This document shows positions 5,863 to 11,265 of a stretch of DNA of 11,265 bases, piece after piece. A program made the position numbers and the translations under genes. The notes under the pieces were generated by a model. The model was not told the DNA's origin. It was given only the letters and a program-made list of their open reading frames with translations, and made no database searches. This DNA is from Thermoleophilaceae bacterium. GTDB taxonomy: Bacteria; Actinomycetota; Thermoleophilia; Solirubrobacterales; Thermoleophilaceae. How positions within the stretch are numbered: the stretch's first letter is position 1; the number at the start of each line of letters is the position of its first letter. The stretch covers positions 1 through 11,265 of the forward strand of contig JACCUC010000276.1 in the NCBI GenBank assembly GCA_013812065.1, written 5' to 3'.

Positions 5863-6749
5863 CCCGTCCGAAGCTCCCCAAGCGCGGCGACGAAGGTCTC
5901 CTCGAGCTCGGCGAGGTCGCGCCGAGCACCATCGGCACACTCGCGAGCTCGCGACCGGGCCGCCGGCGTCAGGCAGAAGTCGAAGGCCTCACCGAGCGCC
6001 TCGTCGGTCAACGACGCCGCTGACAGCACCGCCGGCCAGCCGAGCGCCTCGGCCTGACGGCTGACCTTCGCCGTCCCAGCGATCGGGTCGATCGCCACCG
6101 CGGGAACTCCCTGGCGCAGGGCGAGCACGAGGCCGTGGAGGCGGGTCGTGACCACGACGTCGGCGCGCGCGATCAGCGCGGCGACCTCTGCGGCACTGCG
6201 CACCCGGTCGGCGTCGAGGAGGTCGGTGTCGGTGTGGAAGAGCGCCGTCGGGCGCAGGTCGGGCAGCCGGGCGATCGCCTCGGCGGCGGCCCCGTGAAGT
6301 CCGTCGGGGTACTCGCCCTGAGGGTGTGCGAGCAGGACCGCGGTGACCGTCAGCGCAGGCGCGGGCTCGGCGATGAACGACAGGTCGGGTCGGGCGCGCT
6401 CGTTCGCTCCGCCGTCGCGCTCGAAGAGCAGATCGAAAGGGTTCCAGGTTCCCTCGCCTGCGAGCATGGTCAGGTCCACGCCCACGAGCGGGCGGTCGCC
6501 GAAGCGCTCGACGAGCTCCTCGAGCAGTGGCCGGCGCCCGAAGGGCCCGCACACGAAGATCACCCGGTCGTAGTCGGCGGGGTCTGCCGCGCGCCAGTCG
6601 ACACCTCCGCCGACGAGCGGCGCGTTGGCCACCTCGTAGGCGATCCGCGCCCGGTCGAGCCACCCGCAGAGGACGTCGCGGGCGAGTAGGTCGCCGACGG
6701 TGGCCACCACCTCGTCGAAGCTGAACCAGCCCGCGACGAGGCTCTTCAC
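5859..6749 (-). CDS. Polysaccharide pyruvyl transferase family protein (CsaB/WcaK-like)
   Basis: The 296-residue protein fits the polysaccharide pyruvyl transferase family. An N-terminal Rossmann-like half includes YDRVIFVCGPFGRRP (60-74). The C-terminal half carries the family signature: AALIARADVVVTTRLHG (190-206), then VPAVAID (215-221). Members transfer pyruvate from PEP to sugars of cell-wall polymers as ketals, or act as related glycan enzymes; the acceptor here is unknown. The protein is somewhat shorter than typical members. The GTG at 6749 lies 7 bases after the hydrolase stop, so the two are almost certainly co-transcribed. The stop codon overlaps that of the convergent amine oxidase (CTAA at 5859-5862). 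Confidence 0.8.
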   Translation of the reverse strand: MKSLVAGWFSFDEVVATVGDLLARDVLCGWLDRARIAYEVANAPLVGGGVDWRAADPADYDRVIFVCGPFGRRPLLEELVERFGDRPLVGVDLTMLAGEGTWNPFDLLFERDGGANERARPDLSFIAEPAPALTVTAVLLAHPQGEYPDGLHGAAAEAIARLPDLRPTALFHTDTDLLDADRVRSAAEVAALIARADVVVTTRLHGLVLALRQGVPAVAIDPIAGTAKVSRQAEALGWPAVLSAASLTDEALGEAFDFCLTPAARSRARECADGARRDLAELEETFVAALGELRTG

Positions 6750-6756
6750 CCCGGCC

Positions 6757-7935
6757 TCAAGCCACGGCGGCGAGTCCGGGGGAGGGGAGGCTTCCCAGGA
6801 AGTCGGCGATCGCCGCGTGGAAGCGCGCCGGGCGCTCGACCTGCGGCGTATGACCGCAACCGAGCTCGACGTGACGGGCTGCCGGGACGTGGGAGCGCAC
6901 GTGGCGCGCGAAGCCGATCGGTACGACCTCGTCGCGGCGGCCCCACACGAACAGCGACTCGGGGCCGAGGTCGTCGAGCCGCGACCAGAATCGCTCGGGC
7001 TCCTCGAGGTAGATCTGGCGCGCGGCGGCGTAGAAGGCGACGCGGCCGCGCGCCGTCAGAAACGTGCGCAGGAACTCGTCGAAGGCCGCCTGCACCAAGG
7101 GCGTCTCGGCCTCGGGGACGAGCCGGCGCAGCACGCCTTCGACGATCGGGCGCGGCGCGGCCTGGAGCAGGCCGATTTCCGGCCGCACGAGGCGCAGGTA
7201 GCGCGCCCAGGGGCGCTCGCACAGCCACGCGAGCGAAGGGGCGGCGAGAACAAGGCCCTCGATGCGCTCCGGGTGCTCGAATGCGACCTCGAGCGCCGCC
7301 CGACCGCCCAGGCTGTGGCCCAGCAGATGGACTCGGTCGAGGTCGAGCGCGTCGAGCAGCGAGACGACCGAGTCGGCGAAGAACGCGGGATCGTAGGGAG
7401 CGCCCAGCGGCTTGCCGGACTCACCGAAGCCGGGTAGGTCGACGGCGATCGTGCGGTAGCGGCCAGACAGCGCCGCAACGGTGGGGAGGAACGAGGCCTT
7501 CGTGCCGCCGAGCCCGTGCAGCATGACGAGCGGGGCACCGGTGCCGGCCTCGAGCAAGGAGAACCGCCGCCCGCGCGTACGCACGGTTTCGAAGCGCAGG
7601 CGGCCGGGCTCGGTGGAGCCGCTCGTCGCCGCCAGGAACGCGACGCACAGGTGGAGGTTGCGGCGCAGGACCAGGTCGCCGCGGGCGTGGGCGTCGAGGG
7701 CGCTGGAGAGGTCACGCTCGATCGCCGCCCACGTGGCGCCGTCGGCTCTCAGCTCGGCGTCGGGCTCGCCGTGGGGCGGCTCGAGTCGCAGGCCTCGCCG
7801 GCCGTCTTCGAAGATCGCGTCCCAGGCGGGCTCTCCGGCTACGGCGAGACGCAGCCGGGCTCGGCCGGCGGGCGCGTCGAAGACCGAAGGATCGAAGCGC
7901 TCGGCCAGGCTGCGAAGCGCGGCGGACGGTCGCAC
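6757..7935 (-). CDS. SCP2-like domain fused to alpha/beta hydrolase
   Basis: The protein has 392 residues and two parts. Residues about 12-105 resemble an SCP2 sterol-carrier-type domain (PDAELRADGATWAAI, then a helix and ARGDLVLRRN), which in other proteins binds lipids or hydrophobic ligands. Residues about 112-385 are an alpha/beta hydrolase with a full catalytic set: HGLGG (140-144, oxyanion loop), GHSLGG (nucleophile Ser208), GRRDEVVP (Asp335) and GCGHTPQ (His362). The fusion suggests a lipid-like ester or thioester substrate. No signal peptide is seen, so it is probably cytoplasmic. It is the first gene of an operon with the pyruvyl transferase. GTG 7935 has no Shine-Dalgarno; TAACCT lies exactly 7 bases upstream, fitting leaderless translation. 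Confidence 0.85.
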   Translation of the reverse strand: MRPSAALRSLAERFDPSVFDAPAGRARLRLAVAGEPAWDAIFEDGRRGLRLEPPHGEPDAELRADGATWAAIERDLSSALDAHARGDLVLRRNLHLCVAFLAATSGSTEPGRLRFETVRTRGRRFSLLEAGTGAPLVMLHGLGGTKASFLPTVAALSGRYRTIAVDLPGFGESGKPLGAPYDPAFFADSVVSLLDALDLDRVHLLGHSLGGRAALEVAFEHPERIEGLVLAAPSLAWLCERPWARYLRLVRPEIGLLQAAPRPIVEGVLRRLVPEAETPLVQAAFDEFLRTFLTARGRVAFYAAARQIYLEEPERFWSRLDDLGPESLFVWGRRDEVVPIGFARHVRSHVPAARHVELGCGHTPQVERPARFHAAIADFLGSLPSPGLAAVA

Positions 7936-7942
7936 GGCCGGG

Positions 7943-7969
7943 AGGTTACCCGCCGCCGCGGTCCCTCAA
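7943..7969 (-). promoter_or_regulatory. Candidate promoter for the hydrolase operon, leaderless
   Basis: On the minus strand TTGAGG (7969-7964) is a fair -35 and TAACCT (7948-7943) a TAnnnT -10, with 15 bases between, which is short. The -10 ends 7 bases before GTG 7935, so the transcript would begin at or next to the start codon. Confidence 0.35.
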
Positions 7970-8097
7970 GCGCCCCCGCGGTCTACCCGTGTCAGCCGTC
8001 GCGCCTGCGGACGCCAAACAGCCCCACGGCGGGTCGAGCGGCGCCTATTCTGCTCGGGTTCCGGCCCGCGTCCATGCCCCGGTCCGGCTTGCCCACC

Positions 8098-8664
8098 ATG
8101 ACGGTCTACACGATCGGACACTCGACGCACTCGCTGGAGCGCCTCGTCGAGCTCCTGTCCGAGCGCGGGGTCTCCGGGCTGGTTGACGTACGCACGGCGC
8201 CGCGCTCACGGCGCACGCCGCAGTTCAACCGCGAGGCGCTCCGTTCCGAGCTCCCGAATGCGAGCATCGAGTACCTGCACGTGCCCGAGCTCGGCGGCTG
8301 GCGCTCGCCGCGATCGGACTCGGAGGAGAACGCCGGGTGGCGCCATCGCTCCTTCCGCGGCTACGCCGACCACATGAGCTCGGAGGAGTTCGCGACCGGG
8401 TTGGCGAGGCTGAGCGAGGTGGCCGGCGAGCGGCCGACCGCTTGCATGTGCGCGGAGGCGCCGTGGTGGCGCTGCCACCGTCGGCTCATCGCCGACGCGC
8501 TCGTGGCACGGGGGTGGGACGTGTGTCACATCGGTCCGGAGGGCCGGGTGGCACGGCACGAGCTGACGGAGTTCGCGCTGGTCGGGGAAGGTGGCCGGGT
8601 GACGTATCGGAGTGGCGAAGCAGCTCGGGCTCGAGTCAGGCGATGGCACCACGTGACCGGGTGA
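8098..8664 (+). CDS. DUF488 family protein
   Basis: The 188-residue protein has all the marks of the DUF488 family: TIGHSTHSLERL (5-16), LVDVRTAPRSRRTPQFN (28-44), ELGGWR (64-69), FRGYADHM (86-93) and the Cys/His cluster ACMCAEAPWWRCHRRLIAD (115-133). The biochemical role of the family is not established; the conserved Cys, His and Arg residues suggest a catalytic or nucleic-acid-related pocket. ATG 8098 places the conserved first strand directly at the N-terminus; ATG 8074 would add eight residues. Neither has a ribosome site. TATTCT at 8046-8051 may be the -10, giving a short leader to ATG 8074. It is divergent from the hydrolase operon. Confidence 0.88.
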   Translation: MTVYTIGHSTHSLERLVELLSERGVSGLVDVRTAPRSRRTPQFNREALRSELPNASIEYLHVPELGGWRSPRSDSEENAGWRHRSFRGYADHMSSEEFATGLARLSEVAGERPTACMCAEAPWWRCHRRLIADALVARGWDVCHIGPEGRVARHELTEFALVGEGGRVTYRSGEAARARVRRWHHVTG

Positions 8665-8677
8665 CTCTCCAGGCCCA

Positions 8678-8706
8678 TTGACAAGTGGTCTGCCGATCGG
8701 CAGAGT
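8678..8706 (+). promoter_or_regulatory. Promoter for the 8715 gene, consensus TTGACA -35
   Basis: TTGACA at 8678-8683 is a perfect -35. CAGAGT at 8701-8706, 17 bases downstream, is a weak -10 (three matches). Transcription would begin around 8713, giving a leaderless message from ATG 8715. A strong -35 with a weak -10 is a common form of regulated promoter and fits the palindrome lying between the boxes. Confidence 0.45.
8689..8704. promoter_or_regulatory. Perfect 16-bp palindrome, candidate operator
   Basis: TCTGCCGATCGGCAGA is fully self-complementary (8 bp per half-site, no spacer). It fills the -35/-10 spacer and overlaps the -10 at 8701-8704. A dimeric repressor bound here would block RNA polymerase. 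No regulator gene is adjacent, so the protein is unknown. Confidence 0.5.
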
Positions 8707-8714
8707 CACGCGCC

Positions 8715-9146
8715 ATGGCACCGCCCCTACCTTGGGTCCGGCTACAGGAGCCGGCATCGGACCGGCAGTACCTCGTCCTCGCCTCTTACTTGCGCCTCAA
8801 GCGGCTTGGCCAATTGCCCCGGTTCATGCGCTACACACAGGCGATACGCGGACAGCTTAAGGGCACAGAGGGTGCGATCGGCTATTCGCTCCGCGCGAAG
8901 GTCCTGCGTCGGGACTTCTGGACGTTGTCGGTCTGGGAGAGCGAGGAAGCGCTGCGCGAGTTCGTGCGAGCCGAGCCGCACGGAGGCGTGATGCGATCGC
9001 TCGTGCCCCACATGGGGCCGACCAAGTTCGTGCGGTGGAAGGCTCAGGGCTCCCAGGTTCCACCCTCTTGGGGCGAGGCGGATCGCCGCATGTCCGCTGA
9101 GGAGGGTGAGAAGGTCTCCGGCCGCGGGGCGCGCCGATCGAGCTGA
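8715..9146 (+). CDS. Monooxygenase-like alpha+beta barrel (ABM-type) protein
   Basis: The 143-residue protein resembles small dimeric alpha+beta barrel proteins of the antibiotic-biosynthesis-monooxygenase/DUF3291 kind. It has a first strand QYLVLASYLRLKR, a helix RFMRYTQAIRGQL, then GAIGYSLRAKVLRRDFWTLS and WESEEALREFVRAEPHGGVM. The pairing of a strand with W-T-L-S-x-W-E and a helix ending in a His is typical. The final 30 residues (from about SQVPPSWGEADRRM) are polar and probably disordered. Function is unknown; members include oxidases, heme-degrading enzymes and non-catalytic barrels. I chose ATG 8715 because the TTGACA promoter would start transcription there. GTG 8685 overlaps the promoter and is unlikely. 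Its stop lies 50 bases from the convergent tRNA-Leu 3' end, with a hairpin between. Confidence 0.72.
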   Translation: MAPPLPWVRLQEPASDRQYLVLASYLRLKRLGQLPRFMRYTQAIRGQLKGTEGAIGYSLRAKVLRRDFWTLSVWESEEALREFVRAEPHGGVMRSLVPHMGPTKFVRWKAQGSQVPPSWGEADRRMSAEEGEKVSGRGARRSS

Positions 9147-9149
9147 GCC

Positions 9150-9186
9150 GTCGGGCTGGGCGGGCGAAGCGCCGAGCCACCCCGAC
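9150..9186. terminator. Imperfect 17-bp hairpin, candidate bidirectional terminator
   Basis: The two arms 9150-9166 and 9170-9186 pair at 13 of 17 positions around a three-base loop. The outer GTCGGG/CCCGAC and the inner four pairs are perfect. The hairpin sits between the stop of the 8715 gene (+) and the 3' end of tRNA-Leu (-), so it could end both transcripts. A short T-containing stretch (TTGGCGTTG) follows on the plus strand only. Confidence 0.45.
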
Positions 9187-9196
9187 TTGGCGTTGA

Positions 9197-9281
9197 TGCG
9201 GGCGAGAGGAATCGAACCTCCACGCTCCGAAGAGCACACGGTCCTGAGCCGTGCCCGTCTACCTGGTTCCGGCACGCCCGC
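9197..9281 (-). tRNA. tRNA-Leu, anticodon CAG
   Basis: An 85-nt class II tRNA on the minus strand. Acceptor GCGGGCG/CGCCCGC, D-arm CCG...CGG containing CAGGTAGA, anticodon stem CACGG/CCGTG around loop CTCAGGA (anticodon CAG, reads CUG). The long variable arm has the stem GCTC/GAGC capped by TTCG. T-arm GGAGG/CCTCT with loop TTCGATT, discriminator A. The long variable arm and A73 are leucine identity features. CCA is not encoded. Confidence 0.96.
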
Positions 9282-9332
9282 GCGGGAAGCCTAAGTTTAG
9301 CTTGCGGGTTCCTCTGGGTCGGCGAGCGCCGT

Positions 9333-9971
9333 CTAATCCGCGACTCCGTGCGGCTCCACCCGCTCCCCCCGTCGCACCGGCGTGCCGAACACCTTGTCCC
9401 AGTAGGGAGCGCTGATCCCGAACCCGCGCTCGTGGTCCTGGAAGTGGTGGCGCATGTGCAGCTCGCGCAGCCAGCGGCCGGCGCGCGTGCGCGGGCGACC
9501 GTGGTGCAGGTAGTAGTGCGTCATGTCGTAGAGCAGGTAGCCGACGAGAAAGCCCGCGCCGAAGGCAAAGGCGGTGGGCAGACCCAGAACGAGCCAGAAG
9601 GCCACGAGGAAGAGCGAGGATCCGGGGATGCTCACCGAAGGCGGCATGACGAGCCGCAGCGGGTCGTTGGGGTGGTCGTGGTGGACGCCGTGGACGATCC
9701 AATGGAACCGCGCCCCGAGCCCCTCCTCGGGCTCGAAGTGGAAGATCGCCCGGTGGATCCAGTACTCGCTCAGCGTCCAGACGAGATAGCCCCCGGCGAC
9801 CCAGGCGAGCGCCGGCAGGGTCGCCATGCGACCGAGTGCGAGCACCGACAGGACGACGATCGCCGGCACGAAGATGATCACCGGGACGACCGGATGGATG
9901 CGCGAGAGGCGATCCATCCAGTCCCGCTCGAACATCCTCGGCGAGGCGCGGAGGACATCGGTCCGTCGCAT
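9333..9971 (-). CDS. Fatty acid 2-hydroxylase-like membrane di-iron hydroxylase
   Basis: The 212-residue protein belongs to the fatty acid hydroxylase/sterol desaturase superfamily. Hydrophobic segments (about 27-47, 52-70, 115-145) surround the histidine motifs that bind two irons: HRAIFH (73-78), HGVHH (94-98), HYYLHH (152-157) and HMRHHFQDHERGFG (172-185). LRLVMPP (105-111), GYLLYD (144-149) and WDKVFGTP (191-198) match the eukaryotic Scs7/FA2H fatty acid 2-hydroxylases, so alpha-hydroxylation of a fatty acyl chain is the best guess. The cytochrome b5 domain of the yeast and mammalian enzymes is absent, so an outside electron donor is needed. ATG 9971 is chosen because TAAAAT ends 7 bases upstream; GGAGG lies 14 bases upstream, rather far for translation. 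It follows tRNA-Leu on the same chromosome side, transcribed towards it. Confidence 0.88.
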   Translation of the reverse strand: MRRTDVLRASPRMFERDWMDRLSRIHPVVPVIIFVPAIVVLSVLALGRMATLPALAWVAGGYLVWTLSEYWIHRAIFHFEPEEGLGARFHWIVHGVHHDHPNDPLRLVMPPSVSIPGSSLFLVAFWLVLGLPTAFAFGAGFLVGYLLYDMTHYYLHHGRPRTRAGRWLRELHMRHHFQDHERGFGISAPYWDKVFGTPVRRGERVEPHGVAD

Positions 9972-9978
9972 GCGGGCG

Positions 9979-9984
9979 ATTTTA
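9979..9984 (-). promoter_or_regulatory. -10 box of the fatty acid hydroxylase gene
   Basis: TAAAAT on the minus strand (9984-9979) has five of six consensus bases and stands out in GC-rich DNA. It ends 7 bases before ATG 9971, so the message would be leaderless. The expected -35 position (about 10007-10002, GGACGG) is a poor match. Confidence 0.5.
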
Positions 9985-10075
9985 GCCTCCGCACGGGCGC
10001 GCCGTCCTGCCGCGACGAGACCCGCGGAGCCGTACCATCGTCCAAGCGCTCGCCGGCCAGCCGCGAGCCGAAGCC

Positions 10076-10435
10076 ATGGCCCATCGACCCGACCGGCATC
10101 TCCTCCTCACCGAGCTCCTGCGAGAGGCTCCGGAGGAGTGCCGCCCGGTGGCCGAGCTCTTTCGCCACAGCGCACGGCGGTCGCCCGTCGAGCGGGCGCT
10201 CGGCGCAGCCGGCGGCCCCTTCTTCGTCTTCTGCGAGCACCTCGGTCTGGAGATCTTCGACGCCGACCTCGACGTCCGCTACGACGAAGTCGTACCACTC
10301 GACGAGGAGGACGAGGCGCTGCTGCGGCTGGCACTGCTCGCCCATCAGGAGCACCCGGAGGCGATCGAGGACTACGCCGCACGGCTGTGCTGGGCGAGCG
10401 ATGGCCGCGGCCCGGCCGGGGCCGCACAGGCCTGA
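10076..10435 (+). CDS. Small acidic protein of unknown function
   Basis: I do not recognise this 119-residue protein. It has a helical N-terminus (LLLTELLREAPEECRPVAEL), a basic patch (RHSARRSP), then GGPFFVFCEHLGLEIFDADL, which looks like a beta-hairpin core, and an acidic helical region (PLDEEDEALLRLALLAHQEH) before a short Gly/Ala tail. There is no signal peptide or membrane segment. Three cysteines (22, 53, 105) are scattered with no metal-site spacing. ATG 10076 has no clear ribosome site; TACCAT at 10033-10038 could be a -10. It is divergent from the fatty acid hydroxylase and precedes the coiled-coil gene by 90 bases in the same direction. G/C-rich third positions support it over the longer overlapping frames. 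Confidence 0.65.
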   Translation: MAHRPDRHLLLTELLREAPEECRPVAELFRHSARRSPVERALGAAGGPFFVFCEHLGLEIFDADLDVRYDEVVPLDEEDEALLRLALLAHQEHPEAIEDYAARLCWASDGRGPAGAAQA

Positions 10436-10525
10436 AGCGGCCCGCGACTCTTCTCCCGTTCGAACACGCCGAGAAATTCTCCGCGCGTGGGAGGAGGCGC
10501 CGGGGGGGCGGCGAAGAGCCCCACC

Positions 10526-11265
10526 GTGGACAGCCTGGTCCTCATCGAGCGCCTCGACGAGCTCATGGCCGAGGCCAAGCCGATCCCGTTCACACGCGAG
10601 GCTCGGGTCGAGCGCGACGAGGTCTACAGGATCCTCGATCAGCTGCGCACGACTCTCCCGGTCGAGTTCGAACGGGTGCGCTGGATGGGTCGCGAGAGCG
10701 AGCAGGAAGACGGGGTCGAGACCCGGCTCAAGGAGATCACGAGCGCGCTGGCCGAGCTGCGTCAGGCCCAGGACGTGCAGACCAAGCGCCCGAGCACCCC
10801 GCCGCTCACCGTTGCCGCCGCCGAGCAGGTGCGTGATGTCATCGAGGCCGCCGAGCGGACGGCTACGGCCGTCGAGCGCGACGCGAACGCCGAGGCGCAG
10901 CGCCTGCGGACAGAGGCCGACGCTCACCTGCGCCGGGCTAAGGAGGAGGCTGAGCGCCACCTGCGCGAGACGCGCGAGCGCGCCGCCGAGGAGGCCGCCG
11001 CCTACCTGAGTCGCGTCGAGGAGGCGACGAAGAAGATGCTCGAGCGCGCCAACAGCGCGGGCACCGAGATCAACGGGATGCTCGCGAACCTCCGCGGGAG
11101 CGGCGGCTCGGTGATCGAGGATCTCGAGGCGATAATGGCCGGGTTGACGAAGATCGAGGTGCGGCGGTCCGAGGCGACGGCCCCGGCCAAGGCCGCGGCA
11201 TCGCCGAGCCGCCAGGCGCCGGCTCCGGCGCCGGCTGCCGTCACTCAGGCCGCGACGGCTGTGGT
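10526..11265 (+). CDS. DivIVA/AtpF-like coiled-coil protein, C-terminus off the right edge
   Basis: From GTG 10526 the frame is open to the window end, giving about 246 residues. The N-terminus (DSLVLIERLDELMAEAKPI, then VERDEVYRILDQLRTTLP) resembles actinobacterial coiled-coil proteins usually annotated as DivIVA-like cell division initiation or ATP synthase B-like proteins. Residues about 105-175 are a long charged coiled coil rich in Ala, Glu and Arg (AEAQRLRTEADAHLRRAKEE). A linker and an Ala/Pro-rich, probably disordered tail follow. Such proteins scaffold at the membrane or septum; that role is inferred. No membrane segment is visible, which argues against a true AtpF. The ribosome site is weak: GGAGGAGG lies about 30 bases upstream. 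An in-frame GTG nearer that purine run would add about 13 Gly/Ala-rich residues and is less likely. Confidence 0.72.
   Translation, partial: MDSLVLIERLDELMAEAKPIPFTREARVERDEVYRILDQLRTTLPVEFERVRWMGRESEQEDGVETRLKEITSALAELRQAQDVQTKRPSTPPLTVAAAEQVRDVIEAAERTATAVERDANAEAQRLRTEADAHLRRAKEEAERHLRETRERAAEEAAAYLSRVEEATKKMLERANSAGTEINGMLANLRGSGGSVIEDLEAIMAGLTKIEVRRSEATAPAKAAASPSRQAPAPAPAAVTQAATAV

Noticed and set aside
4342..5940. 532-codon open frame on the minus strand
   Set aside because: It is the antisense of the amine oxidase, whose FAD motifs and Tat signal are unmistakable.
10471..10481. GAGAAATTCTC inverted repeat before the coiled-coil gene
   Set aside because: Five-base arms with a one-base centre cannot fold, and there is no promoter with it; it could be a weak binding site, but the evidence is too thin.
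9348..11009. 553-codon open frame on the plus strand
   Set aside because: It crosses the fatty acid hydroxylase antisense and then runs out of frame through the 10076 and coiled-coil genes; it has no motif and is rich in Arg and Ser.

Overview
The window is very GC-rich with strong G/C bias at third codon positions, many GTG starts, few Shine-Dalgarno sites and several starts placed for leaderless translation. Together with the protein families present (V4R-type sensor, NYN nuclease, SCP2/alpha-beta hydrolase fusion, DUF488, a DivIVA/AtpF-like coiled coil), this suggests a chromosomal segment of an actinobacterium, probably a Thermoleophilia-like lineage (Solirubrobacterales or Gaiellales). 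The lineage is an inference from gene style. I see no phage, IS, integrase or CRISPR content.

Layout. 1-675 (-): N-terminal part of a membrane-anchored V4R-type sensor, cut by the window edge. 810-1130 (+): a coding-like stretch for a small membrane protein interrupted by an in-frame TGA. 1239-2491 (+): a 28-residue hydrophobic peptide whose stop overlaps the GTG start of a protein resembling cyanobacterial long-chain acyl-ACP reductase (AAR), with the catalytic Cys position kept. 2578-2997 (-): two-CBS-domain protein. 3135-3281 (+): tRNA-Gly(UCC) and tRNA-Pro(GGG) in tandem. 3343-3729 (+): NYN/YacP-type nuclease. 3731-4345 (-): helical protein of unknown function. 4396-5862 (+): Tat-exported, possibly lipid-anchored flavin amine oxidase. 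6757-7935 and 5859-6749 (-): two-gene operon, SCP2-alpha/beta hydrolase fusion then polysaccharide pyruvyl transferase family protein. 8098-8664 (+): DUF488. 8715-9146 (+): small monooxygenase-like barrel protein behind a promoter carrying a perfect 16-bp palindrome. 9197-9281 (-): tRNA-Leu(CAG). 9333-9971 (-): fatty acid 2-hydroxylase-like membrane di-iron enzyme. 10076-10435 (+): small acidic protein of unknown function. 10526-end (+): DivIVA/AtpF-like coiled-coil protein, cut by the window edge.

Most genes are single transcription units in alternating directions, with convergent pairs meeting at overlapping or adjacent stops or at hairpins. Only the hydrolase/pyruvyl transferase pair and the peptide/AAR pair look co-transcribed. 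A lipid theme recurs (AAR-like reductase, FA2H-like hydroxylase, SCP2-hydrolase), but the genes are dispersed and a shared pathway is not shown.

The points most worth following are the AAR-like reductase with an added N-terminal membrane segment, the coupled hydrophobic peptide in front of it, a tRNA-Gly in which all three bases of the conserved U8-A14-A21 triple are swapped, and the palindrome in the 8715 promoter.
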